Assembly: GCA_029975915.1 (NCBI GenBank)
Contig: JARKOC010000466.1
Location: 251,297-315,296 of the forward strand
Direction of reading: 5' to 3'
Source: Bryobacteraceae bacterium
GTDB taxonomy: Bacteria > Acidobacteriota > Terriglobia > Bryobacterales > Bryobacteraceae
DNA length: 64,000 bases
In this document: positions 53,484 through 61,836 of the stretch, piece after piece
Layout: every line of letters starts with the position of its first letter
How positions within the stretch are numbered: the stretch's first letter is position 1
Notes under the pieces: model-generated
Told to the model about the DNA's origin: nothing
Database searches by the model: none
The model's input: the letters and a program-made list of their open reading frames with translations, nothing else
Made by a program: the position numbers and the translations under genes

Positions 53484-54665
53484 CTATTGCGCCGTTGAGT
53501 CAGCGACAAGAAAGACATCGTAGGCCCATTTGTCTCTCCCTTTGCCTCTTGTGCTCCGCTCTATTATTGCCCGGTATTTGAATTGATTGCCGTACGCATC
53601 AGTCCATTTTGATTCTTTGTACTTCAGCGAGATGGCTGTAATCCCTAACTCCTGAAGCGTTAGCAGTTCGCCATTTTCGGATATTCCGTTGTGGTTGGCG
53701 TCCCGCCAAAGGCGGAGTGAGGCGAACACGGAGTCCCGGGCGTCAATGGTTTCATCGTTGTTGCCTCCCTCGTTTGTTTGGTCAAACACCGCGAGCGCTT
53801 TGAAGCCATTCCGCCCTCCAGGCGTTTTGGGCTGTACAGTGGCATCGCCAAACAATTCGGTTCCATCATCGATCAATCCGTTTCCGTTGCGGTCAAGGCT
53901 TAGCCAGACGTCATCTGCTCCAGCCGCGGTCCAGGACCATCGCTCACTTCGGCCACCACCCCGCAGATCGAACATCACGCCGTCGCTTGGCGCCGTCAGG
54001 TGAAAGCCATCACCGTCAACGTCGATGATGATCGGTGATCCTCCACTCAGACAACAGAGGGTCGCTTCGTCGTATTGCCATCCTGGCTCACAATGAGGCG
54101 GATCTGGCACCATGCAGGGATCCGGAGCCTTGTAGGCTTTGGGATCGATTGGGTAGCATCGAGTATCCGGGCATGTCGTTGGGGTGCAACTATGGGAAAT
54201 GGTGACCGCGCGTAGTTCTCCGAGGGTGCAAAGGACCAGGTAATTAAATGGTGCCACACCACAAAGCAGGGTTGTAATTTGCGTTGATTTATCGTAGGCT
54301 TCCGCCCGGAAGAAGTCGTCATAAGTTACCGGCGTGAAGAAGTCGGGCCAGCACTGAATAATTGTGGGGGTGTAGGGGGTGCTGGTACCCCCATTGCATT
54401 CCTCGTACATCCGATTATATTTTCCAGTTGCAATTAGAGTACGGTAGTCAACGAATCCATCGGGAAATTGGGCACGATAAGACACCCACTTGCAGAGTGG
54501 GCAACTGGACGGCGTGTAGGATGGGCCGAGTTCACAGGGGTTCGCGCACCCGGTCTCCTGACCGGTGGTTGAGTGTGTCGGTGTGCACTGCTGTCCAAGC
54601 AGAGCTGCCTGAGAGATTGCCAACAGCGCCGTGATTCTGCGGATAATAGCGAAGTTCCGAGTCAT
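53484..54665 (-). CDS. Secreted cysteine-rich protein with calcium-loop C-terminal domain
   Basis: 393 residues with a signal peptide. The N-terminal 180 residues hold sixteen cysteines with no family I recognise. The C-terminal part has IIIDVDGDGFHLTAPSDGV, then LDRNGNGLIDDGTELFG and RDANHNGISENGEL, the calcium-binding module found after RTX-like and other secreted proteins. A good AGGAGG precedes the start, which overlaps the previous gene's stop as ATGA. Probably a calcium-stabilised surface or extracellular protein, folded with help from the DsbA-like neighbour. Confidence 0.75.
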   Translation of the reverse strand: MTRNFAIIRRITALLAISQAALLGQQCTPTHSTTGQETGCANPCELGPSYTPSSCPLCKWVSYRAQFPDGFVDYRTLIATGKYNRMYEECNGGTSTPYTPTIIQCWPDFFTPVTYDDFFRAEAYDKSTQITTLLCGVAPFNYLVLCTLGELRAVTISHSCTPTTCPDTRCYPIDPKAYKAPDPCMVPDPPHCEPGWQYDEATLCCLSGGSPIIIDVDGDGFHLTAPSDGVMFDLRGGGRSERWSWTAAGADDVWLSLDRNGNGLIDDGTELFGDATVQPKTPGGRNGFKALAVFDQTNEGGNNDETIDARDSVFASLRLWRDANHNGISENGELLTLQELGITAISLKYKESKWTDAYGNQFKYRAIIERSTRGKGRDKWAYDVFLVADSTAQ

Positions 54666-55513
54666 CGGAGTGCTCCTCCTCTCACCGTTCGGAGAAAGCG
54701 CTCGCTTTTTGCGTTCAGCGCCCCGTAAACTCGCCGTAGCTCGTCGAGGTACACAAGCCTTGGTGACCGGGACATCCGAGGATCCGATAAGGGCAACCTT
54801 TCAAGCTGACTGACCTTCTGGATGGCATCTTGCCGCGTATTCCTGACGGCGGAAAGGAAGGCGATCCGTTGCCCGCCTCCAAGGTTCAGAGTTCGCACAT
54901 CCACTCCTTCCAGGCGCGCGCTTTCCAAGGAGGCAATCGCTTCAGGAAGGGTGGCCGGTATTCTACCAATCTGGTTGCCAAGACCTTCGAGATCCTTTGA
55001 GTTCGGGGGAAGGCTGGACGCGTGATCTAGGATTGTCTTCACTCGCTGAAGCTCAAGTGCGCATCCAAGCCGGTGTGCTGTGATGTTCTCCAACTCCTTC
55101 TCGGCACCAGCTGAGGTCCCATCTTCGAATACCACTGCGGATAGCTCGATCACGCGCGTCTTTCCGGCCAGATCGAGAGTAGCGACGTTCAGACTGTAGG
55201 ACTCGCCGGGCGCGATTGAGGTATCGGTAAGAAAACGGTCCATCGTGTATGCTGCGTTGCCATGTGTAACCGCAAAGGCGGTGATCGACTGAGCTGAGGT
55301 GTTCTTCAGAACGAACGTGGTCAACTTCTCCGTTTCTTGAACAGACATCAGTTCAAGGGCATTCGTCTTTGGGTCAGTCCGCCAACCACGCAGCGGGTCT
55401 GCCGCGGGCTGGATTTGGTGACTGCCGGCAAGCAGGAAAGCGAAAATTGCGATGCCACTGCAAAGCGTGTTAGCTGTGTGCGGTGGATCAAACTGACTTT
55501 CGGTTCGTGTCAT
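54662..55513 (-). CDS. Exported protein of unknown function in the DsbA cluster
   Basis: 283 residues from the ATG at 55513, preceded by AGGAAG at good spacing; an ATG at 55570 overlaps the upstream gene and is less favoured. A hydrophobic segment near residues 18-35 would export or anchor it. The middle (TTFVLKNTSAQSITAFAVTHG, SYSLNVATLDLAGKTRVIELSAVVFEDGT) is beta-rich like an immunoglobulin-type fold; the end is charged and helical. It overlaps the cysteine-rich gene by ATGA. Confidence 0.65.
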   Translation of the reverse strand: MTRTESQFDPPHTANTLCSGIAIFAFLLAGSHQIQPAADPLRGWRTDPKTNALELMSVQETEKLTTFVLKNTSAQSITAFAVTHGNAAYTMDRFLTDTSIAPGESYSLNVATLDLAGKTRVIELSAVVFEDGTSAGAEKELENITAHRLGCALELQRVKTILDHASSLPPNSKDLEGLGNQIGRIPATLPEAIASLESARLEGVDVRTLNLGGGQRIAFLSAVRNTRQDAIQKVSQLERLPLSDPRMSRSPRLVYLDELRRVYGALNAKSERFLRTVRGGALR

Positions 55514-55559
55514 AGCTACATCTTCCTGATCGAAATCACAACGTGATACTTGGAATCTT

Positions 55560-56567
55560 CTATACTTCATCTCTGGTGTGGAGTTCTTCCTGGCTCAGGT
55601 TATAACGTCGCACGCTGCCATCGGCTGTTGCGGAGACAAGAGTCTCGCCATCGAATCCCAACGGAATTTCCCATTTCAAGCTGTTCTGTTTTCCGCCTTC
55701 GACAGGTCGCCATGCTTTTGTTTCTCTATTCATTTGCAGATATGTACTTTGTTTGCAATTCGAGATCCTCACAATAACTTCATTGGTCTCACTCAGTGCC
55801 AAGTAGCCTAGCTCGTTCTCCGTTCCACCACAGTCCGGCCGACTGTACCAACCTGATACACGTCCATCGGGGAAAAACTCTATGTAGTTGTTGTCATTCA
55901 TCAACCACCCTATGCGGTCCTTTGAAGCGCGCAGGCGAGATAGGTGCGCCATGTCTGTCCTCGGCGGAGGCAGCGGGAACCCCTTCAATTTCTCATCCTT
56001 CCCTGTGAACAGCTGGGTCGTGGCAATCAGGGCGCCTGACCTATCAAATCTCTTCAGCACGCTGTCGGCGGCAACCCGTTCGCCTTCGCGCACCCAGCCA
56101 ATTGTCCAAACGGCCCCATCCGGAGCAAAAGTGACAACACTGGGACCATATGGCCACAACTGGACGACGATCTGGCTCTGGCGGTCAGCGGCAATCAGCG
56201 CCAGGAATGTGGTAGCGCCCCCATCGTCGCCGTGTGCAGACCCGATGACGGCGATCCGGCCATCCGTGGCCCCAGCAAGCCCGAGGACAGTAATGTGTCT
56301 TCCGTCAGGAATCTTGAAATTGATCCTCTCAACGTGGCCGTTCCGCCCAATTCGCACGATCATGGGCGCATCGGAAGGGTTATCCTCCACGGCGAGAATC
56401 GCGCCCCCGCTCCAATGCGGCGAGAAGTAGCCTCTAAGTTGGAAGTTTTCGAGCCGTTCATCGTCCAGCGTGAGTACGCGCCGAGCCTGAGCTGCCGCTG
56501 TGCCGGCGGTAAAAATGGCCAGCATGGTCAGGATCACGATCATTGTCGATCTGTACCGGAATCTCAT
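55560..56567 (-). CDS. Exported beta-propeller-like protein, first gene of the cluster
   Basis: 335 residues with a signal peptide (MIVILTMLAIFTAGTAAAQ). Successive short units (GGAILAVEDN, GATDGRIAVIGSAHG, FAPDGAVWTIGW, RLRASKDRIGWLMND, LVSATADGSVRRYN) suggest a six-or-so-bladed propeller. It has GGAGA 7 bases before the ATG and a near-consensus promoter about 100 bases upstream. Its 3' end overlaps the longer frame of the next gene by 11 bases. Role unknown, possibly a receptor or sensor of the cluster. Confidence 0.65.
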   Translation of the reverse strand: MRFRYRSTMIVILTMLAIFTAGTAAAQARRVLTLDDERLENFQLRGYFSPHWSGGAILAVEDNPSDAPMIVRIGRNGHVERINFKIPDGRHITVLGLAGATDGRIAVIGSAHGDDGGATTFLALIAADRQSQIVVQLWPYGPSVVTFAPDGAVWTIGWVREGERVAADSVLKRFDRSGALIATTQLFTGKDEKLKGFPLPPPRTDMAHLSRLRASKDRIGWLMNDNNYIEFFPDGRVSGWYSRPDCGGTENELGYLALSETNEVIVRISNCKQSTYLQMNRETKAWRPVEGGKQNSLKWEIPLGFDGETLVSATADGSVRRYNLSQEELHTRDEV

Positions 56568-56667
56568 ACTATGTTCTCCATATTGAGAAGCAATCGCCGC
56601 GCTCCAACCACCCTACTCTCTTCGTCATTCAGAGATCAATAACACGACTTTCTGCCACTGGCTGCAT

Positions 56668-56695
56668 ACTATACACGTACTTCGACGCGTGTCAA
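56668..56695 (-). promoter_or_regulatory. Near-consensus sigma-70 promoter of the exported cluster
   Basis: On the minus strand TTGACA (56695-56690) and TATAGT (56673-56668) are separated by 16 bases, giving an expected start near 56661 and a leader of about 94 bases. It is the strongest promoter-like sequence I noticed, in a region that is AT-rich for this genome. Confidence 0.65.
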
Positions 56696-56851
56696 TGGAA
56701 CAACGCTCGTTAATGTAGAAGGAGTATGACATCGCTAGGAGCGCCTCTATAGGCCTCCCTCCAGGCCGGGCGGCAATCGCGGCGATCCGGCGGGGCCGGC
56801 TTGATCATTCTGTCCCGCGCGACGGCGACGCTTGGTGCCCTGACGGTGGAG

Positions 56852-58258
56852 TCAGGCGGCGAATTCGCGCGCGAAGGCGAGGAACCGGGCGACGTCGGCG
56901 ATGTTTGACACCAGGCCGACGCTCACGCGCACCGCCCCGGAGCCTTTTCCGTGGACACAGAGGCGGAAATCGTCGATTGTGAAGCGGCCCGCACGTTCGA
57001 TCTTGGGTTGGGAGAAACAGCCGGTCAATTCGCCCTGTGTCAATTCCAGGGCCACTTCCCCGCCCCCTGGGTTGCAGAAACAGCCAGTGCGGAGCGAGAT
57101 GCCGTGGCGCGAAGCGGCCGACTCGACCAATCGATGATCTATCATCGTCCCGTCGGCGGCGAAGAGATTCATCGTCACGGTACCGCCGCGCATTTGTGTA
57201 TTGAGTGGACCGTAAATGCGGACTAAGTCACGACCGTTTCCATGGCGAATTTCCGACAGCCCGTTCAGCAGGACGCGGGTAAGACAGGTAACGCGGGCGT
57301 GGATCAGGTCAAGTCCGACTGAATCGAGGTGGTTCAGGCCGAATTCGACGGCAGGAATATTGAGGTAATCAGGCGTGCCGTCCTCGAAGGCGGCGGCGCC
57401 GTCGGCCATGAAGTAGCGGTCGCCCTGCACGCTGGCGACGGTGATGGTGCCCCCGGCAAACCACGGCCGGCGCAATTTCCGCAACGCCTCGTAGCGCGCC
57501 AGCAGGCAGCCGACGCCGGTCGGATAACCGAACATCTTATAAAAGGACAACGTGACGAAGTCGGGCTTGACTGCGGAAAGATCCAACCGGTTGGTGGGGA
57601 CAAAGGCGGCGGCATCGAGCAACACATCCCAACCCAGCGATTTAGCCTGGGCAATCCAGTCGAGAGGGTGCTGGACGCCGGAGAAGTTCGACTGCGCCGG
57701 GTAGGCGAACAGGCTGGGTGCCGAGGTGGGGCCGGCGGCAAACAGAGCATCGAGTTCGGCTTGGTCGACGCGCATATCGGGCAAATGGATCGGCGCATAG
57801 CGGATTTCGGCACCCCGCGCGCGGGCGAACTCGCGGACGCCGTTGACGGAGTTGTGGTTATCAAAAGTAAGGAGATAACGGCCGCCGGGTTGGAAGGGGT
57901 AGGATTCGCCCACCAGTTTCAGCGCGCCGGAGGCGTTGGCGGTGAAGATGGCGGCGTATTCCTCCTGGGGCGCGTTGAAGAAATCGAGAACGCGGAGGCG
58001 GGCGTGCTCGACCAGACCGGTCATCTCTTCGGAGGTCGGATTGTGCGAGTGCGGGTTTCCGAAGACGTGGGTGCGAAGGAGTTCGTTGTGGCGTTCGATC
58101 TGTGAGTCGGAATACAGGCCGCCGCCGGTGTAATCCAGGTAAACGTGGTTGAGGCGATCCAGCCGGCTGTAGTCGCGGGCGCGGAGTTCATCGATGGCCC
58201 CGGTAGAGCAGTATTCCGGGCAACAGGCTAGCAGCGTTTGTTCGGTCATATCGGACAT
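56852..58258 (-). CDS. PLP-dependent cysteine-desulfurase/MOCOS-like protein
   Basis: 468 residues of the class V aminotransferase fold. YLDYTGGGLYSDSQ is the N-terminal strand, TANASGALKLVGE the phosphate-binding area, DVLLDAAAFVPTNRLDL the Asp that holds the pyridine nitrogen, and TLSFYKMFGYPTGVGCLLA the Schiff-base lysine. This form of the motif is shared with molybdenum-cofactor sulfurase N-terminal domains. The MOSC domain is absent, so it may be a stand-alone cysteine desulfurase or lyase. No molybdenum enzyme is nearby. Confidence 0.82.
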   Translation of the reverse strand: MSDMTEQTLLACCPEYCSTGAIDELRARDYSRLDRLNHVYLDYTGGGLYSDSQIERHNELLRTHVFGNPHSHNPTSEEMTGLVEHARLRVLDFFNAPQEEYAAIFTANASGALKLVGESYPFQPGGRYLLTFDNHNSVNGVREFARARGAEIRYAPIHLPDMRVDQAELDALFAAGPTSAPSLFAYPAQSNFSGVQHPLDWIAQAKSLGWDVLLDAAAFVPTNRLDLSAVKPDFVTLSFYKMFGYPTGVGCLLARYEALRKLRRPWFAGGTITVASVQGDRYFMADGAAAFEDGTPDYLNIPAVEFGLNHLDSVGLDLIHARVTCLTRVLLNGLSEIRHGNGRDLVRIYGPLNTQMRGGTVTMNLFAADGTMIDHRLVESAASRHGISLRTGCFCNPGGGEVALELTQGELTGCFSQPKIERAGRFTIDDFRLCVHGKGSGAVRVSVGLVSNIADVARFLAFAREFAA

Positions 58259-58399
58259 GAAGCTCTATTGTCTTACAAATGAGCGACTTGGCGCGAGCCA
58301 AACGAACTCCCGGAAGCGCTTGCGAAGGGTTTTCGAAGACCAAACGAAGGAATCTTCCGGGCCGTTACGGGCGATACTGCCAAGCGTGAGGTGACACGA

Positions 58400-58765
58400 A
58401 TGACTGAGTTGACGACCAAACGAATTGCCCTTGGGGCGCTATGGATCGGAAGGGGGCTGGCTGTGCTGCTGTTCCTGTTCTGGGGGGCCTTCTTCGTCGA
58501 GCATCTGGGCGAGTGGTTCGTCCGGCCCAAGGGGGCATGGCCGCCGCCGTTCGTTTGGGTGGCGCAGGTGATGCACGCCGCGATCCTTGCCGGATTGATA
58601 ATGATTGTCCGGTGGGACCGGTTGGGAGCATTGGTGGCTGTCCTGGCGACAATTGGATTCTTTTCGGTGATCGGGATGAACCGGTTTCCTTGGATTGCGC
58701 TGATCAATGCGATTCCGCTGCCATTCCTGGCGGTCTACTGGTGGTTGTCGCGGAAACAGGCTTAG
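58400..58765 (+). CDS. Small four-helix membrane protein
   Basis: 121 residues from the ATG at 58400, preceded by GAGG at 8 bases; the frame extends to a GTG at 58391. Four hydrophobic segments near residues 10-30, 48-68, 76-94 and 97-116. No recognisable domain. Its stop codon overlaps the stop codon of the convergent GNAT gene. Confidence 0.75.
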   Translation: MTELTTKRIALGALWIGRGLAVLLFLFWGAFFVEHLGEWFVRPKGAWPPPFVWVAQVMHAAILAGLIMIVRWDRLGALVAVLATIGFFSVIGMNRFPWIALINAIPLPFLAVYWWLSRKQA

Positions 58766-59304
58766 GCGGCCGGACGGCGGATCATGTGGATCAAAGGATA
58801 GGGCATCCCGGCGCCGTCGGTCCCGGAACGGCCGCATTCGACGAAACCCATCTTCTTGTAGAAGCCGATGGCCTGCATGTTTGCCTCGTTAACATCGACG
58901 TAGATGGTCAGGTCCGGAGTGAATGCGCTTTCGATCAGGGCCCGGCCGAGGCCCTGGCCGTGATGGGCGGGATGAACAAAGAGGGAATCCACTTTGTCTC
59001 CATCCGCCCCGAGGAATCCGACAGGCACATCCTGATCATCGACTGTGACCCAGAGTTTAGCGGAAGGCAGGTATTTGTCGCGGACGATGGCTGAAATTGA
59101 GTCGAAGTCCTGGGGGCTGAGGAAGTGGTGAGTAGCCCGGACCGCTTCGACCCAGACGCGGTAGAGTTGGCCCAGATCCTCCGGGTGGGACCGCCTTATC
59201 ACCGGCCGCGAAATATGTTCTGGGTCTTGTTGCGTCACTGTATTCGAATGCGGCTTGCAGAGCTGTCCTGACCGTTGATTGTACTCAAGGCCGCACAAAG
59301 ACAT
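58762..59304 (-). CDS. GNAT-family N-acetyltransferase
   Basis: 180 residues at most; the conserved part begins near residue 35 (IRRSHPEDLGQLYRVW), so a GTG at 59238 may be the real start. The acetyl-CoA-binding motif is VDSLFVHPAHHGQGLGRALI, followed by YVDVNEANMQAIGFYKKMGF. The pattern resembles small YjaB/RimI-type acetyltransferases. Substrate unknown. It converges on the small membrane protein. Confidence 0.85.
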   Translation of the reverse strand: MSLCGLEYNQRSGQLCKPHSNTVTQQDPEHISRPVIRRSHPEDLGQLYRVWVEAVRATHHFLSPQDFDSISAIVRDKYLPSAKLWVTVDDQDVPVGFLGADGDKVDSLFVHPAHHGQGLGRALIESAFTPDLTIYVDVNEANMQAIGFYKKMGFVECGRSGTDGAGMPYPLIHMIRRPAA

Positions 59305-59394
59305 TCAGCGAGCGGCAGAAATGGCCACCGCTTCGCGCCTCCGATTCGGCCCTGAAGTCAAAGGCGGAGGCGTGGCTGCTGAATCACGTACAAT

Positions 59395-60627
59395 TCACCG
59401 GATGGCAGTGTCGTAGCGCGTCTTCCCCGCTGCATCGACAAAGGAGACTTTGAGCGATTCCGGCGAAACATCGAGGACCATGAAGCCATCGAACGCGTCG
59501 GCAGCGATGGTCCTTTCACCTTTCTTGGTGGGCCGTGCGGTCTGGCCCGAAGAAGGCGCCACGAAGAAGTGGACGCCGTCGATGGGTTTCAAGTGCTGGG
59601 TAAGGTGGTCATGCCCGGCGATGTAGGCATGCACCCGGCCTTTAAGAACTGGCAGGAGCATACGCTCAAGTTCGGGCGAATCACCATGCGAGCTGTAACT
59701 ATAAATCGGGTGATGGCCGTAGACGATTTTCCACTTGGCCGTGCTGCGGGTCAGTTCCTTGTCCAGCCAGTGGATCTGGGTCTCGGACATGGCATTGGTG
59801 GAAAGCGCGAAGAACTGGGCCGGGCCTGCCGTGTAGGTGTAATAGGACGCGGGCATCTTCCAGGTACGGCTCGTTTGAGAATAGAGGATCTGGGCGGCGG
59901 GGCTGTCGGCCAGACCCCAATCATGGTTGCCCGTGGACGCGTAAATGGGGATTCCAAGGGGAGCGTAGAGTTCCTCCCATCCACCCCGCCAACGCTCATC
60001 TGATGGGCTTGTGACGCCAACGGGGACGATGTTGTCGCCGAGGGTGATACCCAGGTCGAACGGTTTATCGCGGTGATATGCGGCCACCGCCTTAGCGCAA
60101 ATCAACTGCGTGTTGCCGACCTCGCCGAAATCTCCGAAACCGACGATCCGAAGATTCTGTTTCGATGAGGCCTGGAAGACGGGCGGAGGAACCTCAAAGA
60201 AGGCGGGCAGGATCGCGCCCTTGGCCAGGGAGGCCCAACGCTGATGCTCCTGAATGAGAGTTTCGAGCGACTTCGCGTCGCTCGAAGACCTTGCGAGTTC
60301 GAGCCGCTTCTCGAACAGCCGCCCCAGTTCCTGCGACTGGGTGAGCCGGAGACGTTCCAGAGCGAACAAAGCGATCCCGGCATCGGGATCAGTGAGCGCA
60401 CGCCTTTCAAGCATCGCCCGGATCTCGGGCCGGTTGTGGCGGCCCAACCGGTCGACGATGACCCGGCGGATGCGAGGGTCTGGGTCGGTGTCGGCGAGCC
60501 GGATCATTTCAGCGACAGTGGCGCTATCGGTCTTGCGCGCCTGCTGGCGGATGGTTTCGTAGCGGTCCTGGGCAGGTACAGATGGCGATTGGACAAGAAA
60601 ATATGCGATCAGAAATGACGCGGTCAT
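59395..60627 (-). CDS. Exported purple-acid-type phosphatase with N-terminal HEAT repeats
   Basis: 410 residues with a signal peptide (MTASFLIAYFLVQSPSVPA). Residues 25-150 are HEAT-like repeats (ADTDPDPRIRRVIVDRLGRH and similar). The metallophosphoesterase domain follows with all five metal motifs: GFGDFGEVG, LGDNIVPVG, STGNHDWG, YGHHPIYSYSSHGD and IAGHDHLTQHL. It is like the ACP5 single-domain purple acid phosphatases. It follows the phytase gene after 73 bases on the same strand, so it may finish removing phosphate from phytate or other esters. Confidence 0.9.
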   Translation of the reverse strand: MTASFLIAYFLVQSPSVPAQDRYETIRQQARKTDSATVAEMIRLADTDPDPRIRRVIVDRLGRHNRPEIRAMLERRALTDPDAGIALFALERLRLTQSQELGRLFEKRLELARSSSDAKSLETLIQEHQRWASLAKGAILPAFFEVPPPVFQASSKQNLRIVGFGDFGEVGNTQLICAKAVAAYHRDKPFDLGITLGDNIVPVGVTSPSDERWRGGWEELYAPLGIPIYASTGNHDWGLADSPAAQILYSQTSRTWKMPASYYTYTAGPAQFFALSTNAMSETQIHWLDKELTRSTAKWKIVYGHHPIYSYSSHGDSPELERMLLPVLKGRVHAYIAGHDHLTQHLKPIDGVHFFVAPSSGQTARPTKKGERTIAADAFDGFMVLDVSPESLKVSFVDAAGKTRYDTAIR

Positions 60628-60700
60628 AGATACACTCCATCACAAGCTTCCGGCTCGATGCCGGGAAACTTCGCTTCCCACCGCGAGATCCAGACCCGAT

Positions 60701-61798
60701 TCAATTGAGCTTCGGGGAACCGGTGTCGCGGAAATCCTCCCATCTGAAGAGGAGGAAGTTTTTCGGGCCGCTGTTCATGGCAACAACGAGTCCGGCTGGA
60801 AATCGGGGGCCGAGCGGGCGGGATGTGGCTTCGAGGCCGTCGGTTGAATCCGCGCCGCCGCGAACGCACTTGACCAGTTCGGAGTGGTCGTGCGGGCCGC
60901 CGGCGCCACCTTCCCGGCGGTAGATGTGATAGTGGCTGCTGCCGGCAATCTGATCCGTGCAGATCACGTAGCCCTTGCCGCCGGGCATTGAGTAAATAGC
61001 GATGCCCTCGTGGTCGCCGGCGAAGCCAGTGCGGCCAAAATGGGCAAGCTCGCGGCCGGCATCTGGGTGGTCCGGGTCGGCGTGCCATTTGTGGATGCCA
61101 TTGCCTTCGTCGGCGTAATAGACAAAGCCGAGTTCGTCGTCCACCGCGACCGCCTCGATTTCCTTCCCGCCGAGGAAAGCGCCGAAGCGGCGGACGTGGG
61201 TGGCTTTGACCTTGCCTGTGCCGTCGTCTTCCAGACGGTATTGCCGCAAGTACCCCTCTTTCGGGCCGTTCTTGGGGGCGATGATAGCGAAGATCGCTCC
61301 ATCCCCGGGACGGCGGTATAGCGCGATGCCCATGGGTTCGGCGAGTTCACCGGTCTCGCCCTGAAGGATGGCGGCGCCGCCGGGCGAGGAGATATCGGTC
61401 AGCGGTGAACCGTCAGCGGGGATAAGGAAGATGCGCAGGCGCGACCTGAGGCGCTCGGTGGCGACAGCGATATCGACGGAACGGCCCTGGAGAGTGAGCC
61501 CGTATTCCACGTCCACGTTATTCGGCCGGTCGATGGGGGAGATGGTCTGGCGGATCGTGCCATCGAGGTTGAAGACAACGAGCGCGCCGGTGGGCGCGGC
61601 CACCTTGTTGGTGCCGATGATGAGGGATTTCTCAGGATCGGCGGGGTGGACCCAGATGGCGGGATCGTCGGCGTCGTCAGCGACCGGCTGTGTGGCGAGC
61701 GCGGCCTTTATGTCGACAGTGAGATGGGACTGGCGCAGGGAACAGCCAGCCCATGCGACAAGAAGCAGGGTGAATGCGGCGGCCCGGCGCCGCCGCAT
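60701..61798 (-). CDS. Beta-propeller phytase, lipoprotein
   Basis: 365 residues from the ATG at 61798, which gives a lipoprotein signal (RRRRAAAFTLLLVAWAGC); an ATG at 61816 also fits. The beta-propeller phytase signatures are DDADDPAIWVHPADPEKSLI, NNVDVEYG, and the acidic calcium-site segments GGKEIEAVAVDDELGFVYYADE and GDHEGIAIY. These enzymes remove phosphate from phytate with bound calcium. It lies 38 bases after the TonB receptor and 73 before the phosphatase, so a phosphorus-acquisition locus is likely. Confidence 0.93.
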   Translation of the reverse strand: MRRRRAAAFTLLLVAWAGCSLRQSHLTVDIKAALATQPVADDADDPAIWVHPADPEKSLIIGTNKVAAPTGALVVFNLDGTIRQTISPIDRPNNVDVEYGLTLQGRSVDIAVATERLRSRLRIFLIPADGSPLTDISSPGGAAILQGETGELAEPMGIALYRRPGDGAIFAIIAPKNGPKEGYLRQYRLEDDGTGKVKATHVRRFGAFLGGKEIEAVAVDDELGFVYYADEGNGIHKWHADPDHPDAGRELAHFGRTGFAGDHEGIAIYSMPGGKGYVICTDQIAGSSHYHIYRREGGAGGPHDHSELVKCVRGGADSTDGLEATSRPLGPRFPAGLVVAMNSGPKNFLLFRWEDFRDTGSPKLN

Positions 61799-61836
61799 CA
61801 GTGTGAGGTGGGACATCCGGCAACTCAAGCCATGCG

